Assembly (NCBI GenBank): GCA_907165065.1
Contig: OU015526.1
Span: 65,743,723 to 65,807,722, forward strand
Length of the DNA stretch: 64,000 bases
Origin: Caprimulgus europaeus
Taxonomy: Eukaryota; Chordata; Aves; Caprimulgiformes; Caprimulgidae
Reading direction: 5' to 3'
The first letter of the stretch is position 1. Each line of letters starts with the position of its first letter. Shown piece after piece: positions 49,480 to 59,759 of this stretch. Both the position numbers and the translations under genes were made by a program. The notes under the pieces are model-generated. The model made no database searches, was not told where the DNA came from, and worked only from the letters and a program-made list of their open reading frames with translations.

Positions 49480-50649
49480 TATTGTGTGGTGGGTTGACCC
49501 TGGCTAGAGACCGGATGCCCACCAAAGCCCACTCTATCACTCCCCCTCCTCAAATGGGCAGGGGGAGAAAATTATAACGAAAAGCTCGTGGGTGGAGATA
49601 AGGACGGAGAGAGATCACTCACCAATTACTGGCACGGGCAAAACAGACTCGACTTGGGAAAAAAAAAAAACAAATTTACTTTATTACAAATCAAAATCAG
49701 AGGAGAATGAGAAGTAAAACCAAATCTTAAAACACCTCCCCCATCCCTCCCTTCTTCCCGGGCTTAATCTCTTTCCCGATTTTCCACCTCCTCCCCCCAG
49801 CAGCACAGGGGGACAGGGAATGGGGTTAGGGTCAGTTCATCACACGGTGTTTCTGCCGCTGCTTCCTCCTCAGGGGGAGGTCTCCTTCCCCCGCACCAGC
49901 GTGGGGTCCCTCTCACGGGAGACAGTCCTCCACCAACTGCTCCAACGTGAGTCCTTCCCATGACTGACAGCTCTTCACGAGCTGCTCCAGTCTGGGTCCA
50001 TTCCATGGGGTGCAGTCCTTCAGGAAGGGACTGCTCCAGCGCGGGTCCCCCACGGGGTCACAAGTCCTGCCAGCAAACCTGCTCTGGCGTGGGCTCCTCT
50101 CTCCACGGGCTACAGGTCCTGACAGGAACCTGCTCCAGCGCGGGCTTCCCGCGGGGTCACAGCCTCCTTCGGCATCCACCTGCTCCGGCGTGGGGTCCTC
50201 CACAGGCTACAGGTGGTCATCTGCACCACCATGGACCTCCATGGGCTGCAGGGGGACAGCCTGCTTCACCATGGTCTTCACCACTTGTTGGGGGGGGAAT
50301 CTCTGCTCCGGCGCCAGAGCCCATCCTCCCCCTCCTTCTTCACTGACCTTGGTGTCTGCGAAGTTGTTTTCTCTTACATCTTCTCACTCCTCTCTCCAGC
50401 TGCAAAGTGTGCAGCTTTTTTTTTTTCTCCCTTCCTTTTTTTTTTTTTTTTCTTAATTATGTTATCACAGAGGCGTTACTGATTGGCTCGGCCTTGGCCA
50501 GCGGCGGGTCCCTTCTTGTAGCCGGCTGGCATTGGCTGTGTCGCGTCGGACATGGGGGAAGCTTCTGGCAGCTTCTCTCACAGAAGCCACCCCATGTCCC
50601 CTCCCCCACTGCTACCAAAAACCTTGCCATGCAAACCCAATACATATTG
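49480..50649 (-). mobile_element. solo LTR D, long CpG-rich avian ERV LTR with perfect 5-bp TSD
   Basis: The LTR body is 49485-50644 (1160 bp), flanked by perfect TATTG repeats at 49480-49484 and 50645-50649. On its own (-) strand it begins TGTATTGGG and ends CCACCACA, the canonical TG...CA. An AATAAA signal on the - strand lies at 49680-49685. The body is GC- and CpG-rich, far above its surroundings, and has an internal minisatellite (separate entry). There is no internal retroviral region, primer-binding site or second LTR, so it is solo. It does not align with LTRs A-C and is a different family; I recognise it as a common avian LTR but do not assert a name. Several 90-148-codon frames inside it are by-products of GC richness. 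Confidence 0.92.
49889..50300 (-). repeat. internal minisatellite of LTR D, about 45-51-bp units
   Basis: The core CTGCTCC recurs at 49937, 49982, 50031, 50079 (as CTGCTCT), 50130 and 50180, spacings of 45, 49, 48, 51 and 50 bp. Each core is followed by a GGG-containing phrase and then by a CACGGG or CATGGG phrase. More diverged partial units flank the array on both sides (near 49893 and 50221-50290). It lies upstream of the polyadenylation signal on the LTR's own strand, thus in the U3/enhancer part, where repeated binding sites would act. Confidence 0.85.
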
Positions 50650-50755
50650 ATATGGGAAGTGAAGCTGCCTTGTAATTCTAGGGAAGAAAAAGAAGAGAAC
50701 ATGAGAATTGCCTGTTCTCTGTAGCAGCACTTAATGGCTGTTTGTTCCCACATAT

Positions 50756-52106
50756 GAGGAGGACCCGGGGAACTACAGGCTGGTCAGTCTCACCTCAGTG
50801 CCAGGCAAGATCATGGAGCAGATTCTCCTAGAAACTATGCTAAGGCACATTGAGAACGAGAAGGTGATTGGTGACAACCAGCATGGCTTCACTAAGGGCA
50901 AATCGTGCCTGACCAATCTGGTGGCCTCTGTGATGGCCTTACAACGTTGGTGGATAAGGCTAAAGCAACTCATGCCATCTACCTGGACTTGTGCAAGGCA
51001 TTTGACACTGTCCTGCACAACATCCTTGTGGCTAAGTTGGAGACATGTGGGTTTGATGGATGGACCACTTGGGGGATAAGGAACTGGCTGGATGGTCACG
51101 CTCAAAGAGTTGCAGTCAACAGCTCAATGTCCGAGTGGAAACAAGTGGTGTCCCTCAAGGGTCAGTACTGGGGCTGGTGCTCTTCAACATCTTTGTCAGT
51201 GACATGGACAGTGGGATTGAGTGCACCCTCAGCAAGTTTCCTGATGACACCAAGCTGAGTGGTGCAGTTGACACGCTGGAGGGACAGGATGCCATCCAAA
51301 GGGACCTTAACAGGCTTGAGAGGTGGGCCTGTGCCAACCTCATGAAGTTCAACAAGGCCAAATGCAAGGTCCTGCATCTGGGTCAGGGCAACCCCAAACA
51401 CAAATACAGGCTGAGCAATGAGTAGCTTGAGAGCAGCTCCGAAGAGAAGGACTTGGGAGTGGTGGTGGACGAAATGTGCGCTTGCAGCCCAGAAGGCCAA
51501 TAACCGTATCCTGGGCTGCATCAAGAGAAGCGTGGCCAGCAGGTCGAGGGAGGGGATTCTCCCCCTCTACTCTGCTCTCGTAAGGCCTCACCTGGAATAC
51601 TGTGTCCAGTTCTGGAGCCCCCAACACAAGAAGGACATGGACCTGTTAGAATGAGTCCAGAGGAGGCCACGAGGATGATCCAAGGGCTGGAGCACCTCTC
51701 CTATGAGGACAGGCTGAGAGAGTTGGGGCTGTTCAGCCTGGAGAAGAGAAGGCTCCGGGGAGATCTTACAGCAGCCTTCCAGTACCCGAAGAGGCTACAA
51801 GAAAGTTGGGGAGGGACTTTTTACAAGGGCAGGTAGTGATAGAACAAGGGGTAATGGCTTTAAACTGGAAGAGGGGAGGTTTAGATGAGATATTAGGAAG
51901 AAATTCTTCACTGTGAGGGTGGTGAGACACTGGCACAGGTTGCCCAGAGAAGCTGTGGATGCCCCCTCCGTGGAAGTGTTTAAGGCCAGGTTGGATGAGG
52001 CTTTGAGCAACCTGGTCTAGTGGAAGGTGTCCCTGCTCATGGCAGGGGGGCTGGAACTGGATGAGCTTTAATGTCCCTTCCAACCCAGACCATTCTATGA
52101 TTCTGT
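50756..52106 (+). mobile_element. 5'-truncated CR1 LINE, 1.35 kb
   Basis: A 3' fragment of a CR1 non-LTR retrotransposon, the dominant LINE of birds. It starts inside the reverse-transcriptase region of ORF2 and runs to the 3' UTR, ending with the CR1-type ATTCTATGATTCTG tail at 52092-52105. Severe 5' truncation is usual for CR1. It lacks a poly(A) tail and I see no target-site duplication, both as expected for the family. It lies 106 bp beyond LTR D; the intervening bases are unique sequence, so the two are independent insertions. The broken coding region is described separately. Confidence 0.95.
50762..51870 (+). pseudogene. broken CR1 ORF2 reverse-transcriptase remnant
   Basis: The reading moves between frames: frame 2 from 50762 to about 50940, frame 1 to about 51145, frame 3 to a TAG stop at 51423-51425 and on to about 51470, frame 1 to a TGA at 51652-51654, then frame 3 to about 51836. 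That makes at least four frameshifts and two in-frame stops; the TGA looks like a decayed CGA. Recognisable RT landmarks are the YLDLCKAFD motif A at about 50980, the GVPQGSVLG motif B near 51152, and motif C, which reads FPDD near 51237 where the family has FADD. The endonuclease domain is missing because of the truncation. The element cannot encode a working enzyme. Confidence 0.9.
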
Positions 52107-55100
52107 ATCCCCTGCAGCTTACCATGTCTTTCAGTGTCATAACACAACTAGCAGTGGGGCTGGGCTGGAGGACAGCCCTGGTCTGAGCATTAAAATAACT
52201 GTTTCTATGTTTGTTTTGGCTTCCTTGTGCTTTATTGCATTTTAAATCCTGACCATGGCTGTAGTCTGGTTTATCATATAGTGGTCTGAAGGGAGAAGAT
52301 GGTATTCCAGTATGTGGGAACAGAAGTACAAGGTTGGATGGAAGAGAAAAGAAAATGGCAGCTTCTGGAACTCATTTATAGCTGAAGACAACGCTTAGGT
52401 AATCAGACCATAAGAAAGATTTTTCTGTATACTACTTTATTTCTGTGGTCTACAAACCCCAAGACCCTAAGTCTGATGTTAGTATTTTACTAATAATATT
52501 TGTGTACTTTACATTTATTTGCTAATTCTGCTAATGTGGTAATGGAAGTCTTTCATTAAATCAGTTCAGGTCTCCCATAGAAGGAGCCAACTCTTCTACT
52601 GTGTGGCAGAGTTTTCAGAAGGCGTTTGTGAAATTAGAGGCTTAATTTGTCACTCTGTTAGTGCCATGTGTCATTGCCTTCTCAAAGTTTAGAGTGTATG
52701 CAGATGCTTTATGACTGAAGTGTTGCAGAGGCTGATGTCTATTTGCATTCATACCTTTGGACCTGCTTGGGCAACCAGAAGTGCACAGATAATAGCTGAT
52801 ACAAACAGCCTGGTTAAACATACAACAACAATTGTCTCCTAGGACCAGTAATAGAAAGCAAGACTCCTACTTCCTCATGTTCTGGCATTGGTTCATAAAT
52901 ACCTGTGTGACTGGCACACAGTGCATGTTGTATTTTGCTGTATAAGCTGACTGACCTGTGCCTGTGACTGAAATGGAACAGCTCTGGGTTGCAACCACCA
53001 CGGGTAGACACCATCCTACCATGACTGGATCCAGTCTCTGAATCCCACAGGCTTACATACCCCTGGGTGTAGACTGTGATTGGTTTTGCCTCTTAGAGTA
53101 GGACCTCTCAGGTACACGTCAAGTTATGCTTGATCTCCTTCTTCAGTAGAAGAAACCTGGTCCCCAGGCCGTGGAACCAGGACCTTAGTCCAGAGATCAA
53201 CAATACAACACTGTGGGTGCTAAGGAAGAATGTGAGTGGCGCACACAAGGTCAAGTGCTGGGAGGCACAGTGTCTTAAGAGCTGTCTGTGAAAAGTGACA
53301 GCTCCCAGTTTCTCTGTCCCAGTAAAACTCGTAATTAGTAAAAATTGCAAGAACCTTATGCAAAACCAGGATTATCAGCATATTTTTCCTGAAAAGGAGC
53401 TGCTGAGTTTCTGAACAGACTTGCATCTCTGCAGGCAGGCTTAGCCGCTGATTTCAGAAGTTAGGTCAGAAATGCAGCCTGAGAGAACACCCGTATGAGG
53501 ATTTTGGCCCAGGCTTATCCAACCTGTTCTCAGCAAAACTGATTATTATTAGTTTATCTCACACACACCCTCCCCTTATCTAGTGATGAGTTGAGGCTTT
53601 AATTTTCCAGTTACCCTTAGTGGGAGCTACTTGTCAGGAAAGCAAAGAATCATGAACTTCAGAAAATGAATTTCTTATTTACAAGTTTTAGGCAACAAGA
53701 GACTCGCCCCTGGAAGACCACAGACTCCAGTTCCCTTGTTCTTCCATCACTGCTTCTGGGAGTCTTGCATGTGTGACAAGCAGTTTCTTCTGCCTTCGTG
53801 GCTTAGTGGGCGTATTTTTTGGCATTGTCCAACTTCTATTGCTTACAAAAGAACAAGCCCTTTCAAAACTGACTGGTTCCCAAGTCTCTCTGTGCTGCAA
53901 ATTGGGTGGTACTTTTAGCTCCCAGCCCACGTCTTCCTTTCCAGTATTCTCTTCCCAAGCTTTCCCTTTCTGTTTAAATCAAAGTCCATGCCACAGTTAG
54001 TGGAAGATACTCTGTTGTAGTGGAGAGGAGTCCTTCTACACTGGTGTGTGCTCTTTGCTCTGTGGCAAAAAAAATGTATCACAAGGACTAGCGAACTACT
54101 GGGACAGTTATTGTGTATGACAACGAAATATTTGGAAGATTTATTTTTAAAGCTTATACACTTGAATATTTTTTTTTTCTTGATTAACAGAAGTTTTTCC
54201 TCTTAGGCAGGATTGAAAATATGTCTGAAAGGGTAAAACTGAGTGTGAAAAACATGCAGGGGTTTATTATGTGACCGGAGAGAAACACTTCCAAGTAAGT
54301 AATGAGTGGAGTTAGTGAACTTACCTGCTAGAAATGACATCTTGGATGTCCAGCGTCTTCTCTAGGAAGCTGTCAGGCCTTTCACTGTAACTGTGGAGTG
54401 TTTAAAAGTTGTTTCTGTCTAACAAGGATATGATAACCTTTTCAGAAAACAAGTTGGTGAGCAGGTTTGAGATTACATCCTTTACTCAAGATTGTCAGTA
54501 TAACTATAGGCTGTTAGGTCAGGGACTGCTGGTTTTTATGGTATCTGCCACAGTAAGATCATTCTGTGAGGTCCTGCAGGAGGCTTGAGTGGTGCAAGTT
54601 TTATTTTGTACATCCCTGAACAATAATGAAGTGGCTGGGAGAGGGGTATTTTGTGGGGTGCTTTCATAGAGTTTCTGTGGTAAGTCAAACCGGAGTCACT
54701 TTAGCATGCATTTGGGATCATTAGAAATGTATTAATTTCAAGAGATTGGGTAGGTGAATGGAACCAAGAAAGAGAAAAAACATCAAATAGGTCAAAAAAT
54801 GAACTTTACTTTTTAAAAGAATTGGTATGATTTGGGAGCTAACCTTGTTTGGAAAAAAAATGGAAGCAGGAAGATGGATTCTGAAGTGGCTCAAAATGGG
54901 CATTAGGCAATTTTGTGTGTTTCAGCGATGACATCCCAGCTGTTCACAGTTCGTTGCTGATGCCTGGCAACATTGAAGAATACTAAACTTCTTGCTTTTC
55001 TTGCTCTGCTGCTTTGATAAAGCAAGCAATGCGCTTCAAGTGGTGCAGTTGTGTGGCATTATATTACCAGTTTCAAATAAGAGATAGCTTCTCCTAAATG

Positions 55101-55969
55101 TGTTTACTTTTTCCCTTCAAGTTGCCCTGTCTTTGAGGGTTCTTTTAGTAGACAGAGGCAGGGTGCTCAGAATGACAAATATTCCTGTCCAGTGACTGTC
55201 AGGGATTTTTTTCCAGCCACAATTTTTTTTTAACAGCACTTTCAAAGGGAAGTGTGATCCAGCAAAGTAGGATTTTTTTTTTCTTTTTCTTTTTTTTTTT
55301 TTTTTTTAATCTGAGGTGCAATTCCTCACTGACTTCTCTGGTGACAAAGCCAGTTTAAGAGGTGACAACCCTGCTTTCAGCTCCTCTCATGCTGCAAGAA
55401 AGGTGTGAACACGTTGGTTTCTTAGGCCATGTTTTAGACCAGTACACTGAAATGAACTGAGTTTAAAAACAAAAACCTGAGTTTTGTTTCCCCCACTTGG
55501 ATGATATCTGTGATCTATTTTATAAATGACCTCATGTGTATGCCTGAAGAAGAGGAGATGGTTAACTGTGGCCGAAGGAGAGGAGGATAGGGATAACAAT
55601 TTGTTAATAGCTTTGTTAGAGGAGACTGAAGTGAAGCTGTGCCTTGTGTAAACTTAAAAGATAGAATTCTGCCCCAATGAAAATCAATGCAAAAGGCTGT
55701 TCTGGTGCCAGAGGGCAAGGTTTCTTTAATGTTTTGCTACAAAGCAGAAGGGCTAAAAGGAGAAGTTGCTTTTTGGGGGTTTGGTTGGGTTGGGTTTTTT
55801 GGGGGAAGGGAGTGGGATGTTTTGGTGTTCTGCTTTTTGTTTTTTGGGTTTTTTTTGTAGTGTATTTTGAAGTTTATCTAGTCAAGTATTTAAGTCCTCC
55901 AAGCTATAACCAGGAAAAAACAGCCATGCTTCATATCACTCTCTTATCACTCTTATCAACCTGATATTG
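52107..55969. other. non-coding sequence, nothing firmly recognised
   Basis: Around 52800-54010 the sequence is less AT-rich and has many short frames on both strands (52814-53014 -, 53108-53350 -, 53688-53930 -, 53773-54000 +); it could hide a decayed transposon, but no terminus or coding motif could be identified. A long T tract interrupted by two C lies at 55273-55307, and a T/G-rich low-complexity patch at 55770-55860. Nothing else is recognised. Confidence 0.4.
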
Positions 55970-56303
55970 ACCTTGTCACCCTCTACAACTACCTGAAAGG
56001 AGGTTGTAGCGAGGTGAGTGTTGGTCTCTTTCCTTAATAACAAGTGATAGGACAGGAGGAAATGGCCTCAAGTTGTGCCAGGAGAGATTTACACTGAGTA
56101 TTAGGAAAAATTTCTTCACCAAAATGGTTGTCAAGCATTGGAACAGGCTGCCCAGGGAAGTGGTGGAGTCACCATCCCTGGAGGTATTTAAAAGATGCGT
56201 AGATGTGGTGCTTGGGGACATGGTTTAGAGGTGGACAATCGTGTTAGGTTTACGACTGGACTTGATCTTAAACATCTTTTCCAAATAAAATCATTCTATG
56301 ATA
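55970..56303 (+). mobile_element. CR1 LINE 3' fragment, about 330 bp
   Basis: The fragment carries the far 3' part of a CR1. It includes the CTACAACTACCTGAAAGGAGG phrase (described by position 55983), the GGAAATGGCCTCAAG phrase near 56060, the TTAGGAAAAATTTCTTCAC phrase at 56101, the GAACAGGCTGCCCAGGGA phrase near 56141 and the tail ATTCTATGAT at 56293. Only the last codons of ORF2 and the 3' UTR are present. Its words differ from those in the CR1 at 50756, so it is another subfamily. It is diverged and has several small changes, implying an older insertion. Confidence 0.93.
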
Positions 56304-58090
56304 TTTCATTCCAGTCTTGAGAACTGAGTGTGGTTATAAAAACTGAAGTGCTATAAGCTCATACATGTACTCTTATAAAGTCTTTCTGATAATGTTCTTC
56401 TGATGGCTCTACTGGATTCCCTCCCTGGGTCACATGACAAATCACGTACACAATAGTCTGTCTTTCCACAGCTAGGATTAATACCTTCCCAGCTGGAGAA
56501 ATGTTACTGCTTTCAAACTCCTTTTGCTTGAACGGAACATCTGCAAATACTTTTAAGATAAAGTTACATGAAATCACTTAATTTTCAAATGCTGAAGTTA
56601 AGATACAAAATAGTATCAAATGGGGATATAAATCTAAGTAGCATTGTTAGTATATTGTAAATACTGCCTTTTTAAAAAGTTATTTAAGATTTTCCAGTTG
56701 CCTTTTTGAATATATGTGAGATATGTCACACAGTTTGCTAGTGAAATTAAGACTTGGTAATGCTTCTGAAAGGCATGGATATTACAGGGAAAGGTCCAGA
56801 AAAAGCCTGGTAGAATACTCAAATCAGATGGAACCTGAACTCTTCTGGCTTTCCCAAGAAATCAGAGGAGAAATGCCCTTTGTGAGTACCAGTGTTGGAT
56901 TAGTAGAGTGTGGGCTACACTGCTCCAGAGAGGACCTCTTGCCTATCTTATCTACTGCTTGATGAAGCAAAGTGGAGGAATCTTCAGTCCCCGTATATTT
57001 ATGGACAGGTCTTCTTATCCCCCAGAAAGTGAATAAAGAAACAGTCTTTTCTGTATTATTAATTGCTAATATGAAGTGTGACATGCATATGACAGTGTTC
57101 TTTGTTTCTCCTTCTAGTAACCAGCCCTTATCATATGCCAGCTCTTACCTTCCCAGTGCTCAAGCAATGGCAGTGGGCACAAAAATAATGCATGTTTGAC
57201 ACTTCCTCTTAATCCACTGTCTTTACCAGCTTCTTACACACCATTTTATGTTAAATACTTTGAATGCTCTGGGTGTGCACTTTGCAAAGTCTCATCTTGT
57301 GCTGAATCTGAATACCTTGTACTTGAGCTCACTATGTAAATATCTCCTGAATCAATTCTGGTTTGAAGCACATGAACAGATAGGTGCACTTGTTCACTTC
57401 ATGCCGTTACTGTTAACTTCTATGGCTCTCTAGGGATTTCTGTTAAAAATTCCGTTTTTTTTAAAATAAAAGGCAACCAAATCAGACAAACTCCCTTGTA
57501 TGTTTATCAGTCTCTTGGCTTGCTTTTCTGTCCTCTGGGATTTTTTAATGTGTATCTCATAAGCCAAGTTATGGACTTTTGGAGGAAGAGACTGCCTGAT
57601 AAATATGAACAGTTTGCTGCACATTGGGTTGTCTAACCATTTAGCGCTGCTGTAAAACAAATAATCCAAATAACTCTGTTCTAGTGCTGAGTCCCTTGTT
57701 ACTTGGTAGGTAAGCACTTATATCTTCCTTTTTATGCTTTTGTTTCTCCTGTACGTGTGTATGAAGGTTGCATACAGATGAAATAGGAGACTGATTAACT
57801 GGCAGTGTAGAAGAATCAGTGAAACCTGCTACTCTGGCTGTTTGACAACCATTTGCATACTAAACTGAAAAAAAAGGAGAGATGCTCTTTAGTCTATTTC
57901 AGTCACAGCAGCCTAATGAATTGTCCATAGCTATGTAAGTTATTTAATATAATTTTTGCTTCAATTTTTAAAAGAATTTATTGTGTTCTCTTTAAAGATA
58001 ATCTGTTGGTGCTTTGGTGCAAAAAAAAGAGGATTTATGTTTTCACTGTACCATTTAAGGTTGTGCCATTTCTTTTTAACCTGATTGGAT
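56304..58090. other. non-coding sequence, nothing recognised
   Basis: AT-rich sequence with short frames on both strands (56723-56962 +, 56824-57084 -, 57430-57717 -), the first two overlapping. None has a domain. No repeat or RNA gene recognised. Confidence 0.45.
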
Positions 58091-58395
58091 AATATTCCTT
58101 TCTGGCATTTCATTATACAGGTAATGTTTGAGTTGAGAGAGAGAGTGTTAAAATTCCGTACAAGAAGAGCATTTAAGAAACCCCATTCATTCCTTTAATT
58201 AACATTTAACTGCCTCGGTTCCCTCCATATGCAATCAAGGCAGTGTTTAAGAAAATACTGTGTTCAAATATGCCATTTCATGGAGGAAAGACAAAGAGAG
58301 TTTGCCAGGGCAAAGGGCAAGGTCATCAATTTGTATTCACTGAATGTGACATATATTGCATAAAGAGGATTTGATCAAACCTTTTTAATGTACTG
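58091..58395 (+). promoter_or_regulatory. CNE-like stretch with clustered nuclear-receptor half-sites
   Basis: The notable part is a run of three nuclear-receptor half-sites on the + strand: AGGGCA (58307-58312), one spacer base, AGGGCA (58314-58319), then AGGTCA (58320-58325) with no spacer. The first two form a DR1 arrangement, the class bound by RXR heterodimers, HNF4 and COUP-TF family receptors. A TTTGATCAAAC word resembling a TCF/LEF site lies near 58369. The whole 300 bp is non-repetitive with no useful open frame. Binding and conservation are inferred from motif form only. Confidence 0.35.
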
Positions 58396-59247
58396 TGTTC
58401 AAAAGGTTGAAAGGAATGCTGGTGTAATTGTCTACACTGTATCGGCTTAAGAGGGACAGATGGCTACTAGAGAACTCTTCACAGGTTTTCCCTTCAAATG
58501 ATCTTAAGTGTATGATAAGTGAAATCCTGTTTTCGGATGAGATTGCGTTGATGTCAGTAAGACAAATGCACATGCATCCATCTGTAGAATTTTCCCTAAT
58601 CCAGGTGCACTAACGTAGAAATAATTGATACTGTAATTCATGTACTGTTTGTTGTTGGTTTTTTTTTTCCTTTATTAAAACAAGTTATTACTGTCCTTAA
58701 TTTTGAGACTGAGCATGACCCAAGGTTGGGATAAACAAAAAAAATATGCAGATGGCAATGTTCTATATATCTTGTGGATCATGGATGGTCATACACTTAA
58801 TTTTTCAGGTGGATTCAGCAATGGAACATGTTTATATTAATTCATTTTCTTTTTCAAAGTTTTCCACACTTCTTTGTCATTGAATGCATTTGAATTTACT
58901 GTGTGTGTGTCCTGGTCATCTGAGATTCTGTAGTATTTTGCTGTGCCTGAAAACCTTTCCGAGTTGAACACCTTATTATTCCATTGAGTATCAGATTTTG
59001 TTCAACAATTTATTTTTATCTGTCCTCTTTGTCCAAAAGAATAAATATCATGTAGGAGGAAAATCTGATACATTTTGCTAGCAGATCTGTAATACTGAAC
59101 TGCATAATTTGGCAAGAGCTTGGGGCTATTCTCCTAGCTGTTGGACATTTTACATCCCTCAGCCACCAGTAGTACATCTTGATTCATTAGAAAACAGCAA
59201 ATGGGTAGGCTTTGTTTTCTCTCTAGCCTGGAAATGTTCACTCATAG
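58396..59247. other. non-coding sequence, nothing recognised
   Basis: AT-rich sequence with overlapping opposed frames at 58385-58573 (-) and 58428-58613 (+), and short T and A runs near 58660 and 58737. No element recognised. Confidence 0.45.
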
Positions 59248-59278
59248 AAAGAGAGCAGCGTCCCTTTTGGTGTCTTAG

Positions 59279-59424
59279 GCTATCTGTGTGAGAAGCTGAT
59301 GCAGTGGATCGACAGAAAGCGTCTGATTGCTAACAGAGATGAGATCTCAAATAATATTCAGACTGACCGAGCGGTCTTGGAGGTTGTAGCTGTAAATATG
59401 TTCACCGAGGCTTGTACTATGGAG
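59279..59424 (+). other. exon-like open segment, 146 bp with splice-site-like borders
   Basis: The segment is preceded by a pyrimidine-leaning TTTTGGTGTCTTAG and followed by GAG|GTATTT, acceptor- and donor-like borders. One frame is open from just after a TAG at 59245-59247 to a TGA at 59449-59451, and spans the segment without a stop. The translation is mixed and charged rather than low-complexity (for example it starts GYLCEKLMQWIDRK). The sequence keeps CpGs (ATCGAC, AGCGTC, GACCGAGCGG, ACCGAGG), uncommon here. The 146 bp is not a multiple of three. I do not recognise the peptide. It may be a cryptic or poison exon, an exon of a lncRNA, or a conserved non-coding element that is open by chance. 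Confidence 0.3.
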
Positions 59425-59759
59425 GTATTTATTTATAGATTCTGTGCCTGAATTACTCAGGAGAGAACTTCAGTGGAAAGGGAGTTTTTGTGCCACTTTG
59501 GCCTTTTAGACTGTTTTTTGAGCTCACTATTCTTTCATAGTTCTATCTGCAGATTATTAGGGAGCTTTCTGTTGGCTCCCTTATTTTTCAAAGGCTTGAT
59601 TAAATTGTACAGTATAATTAATTTGTCTTCTTAATTTCTAAATTTCTCTTGGTTGTGTGGGTAATAAAACAACAGAGATTCTGTGACTGTTCATTTGTGT
59701 TATGAGTCTGAGTGAAAACAAAGAATATATTATTTTAATGAAAATAGGTTTATACTTGG
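59425..59759. other. non-coding flank between exon-like segment and LTR C
   Basis: AT-rich sequence with no open frame and no repeat recognised. If the upstream segment is a conserved element, its conservation might extend into the first few tens of bases here. Confidence 0.45.

Noticed and set aside
50010-50456. 148-codon and several other open frames inside LTR D
   Set aside because: They are open on both strands and in several phases because the LTR is GC-rich and contains a minisatellite. No retroviral or cellular motif is present.
51162-51627. Frames of 92-120 codons antisense to the CR1
   Set aside because: They are shadows of the CR1 coding sequence on the opposite strand.
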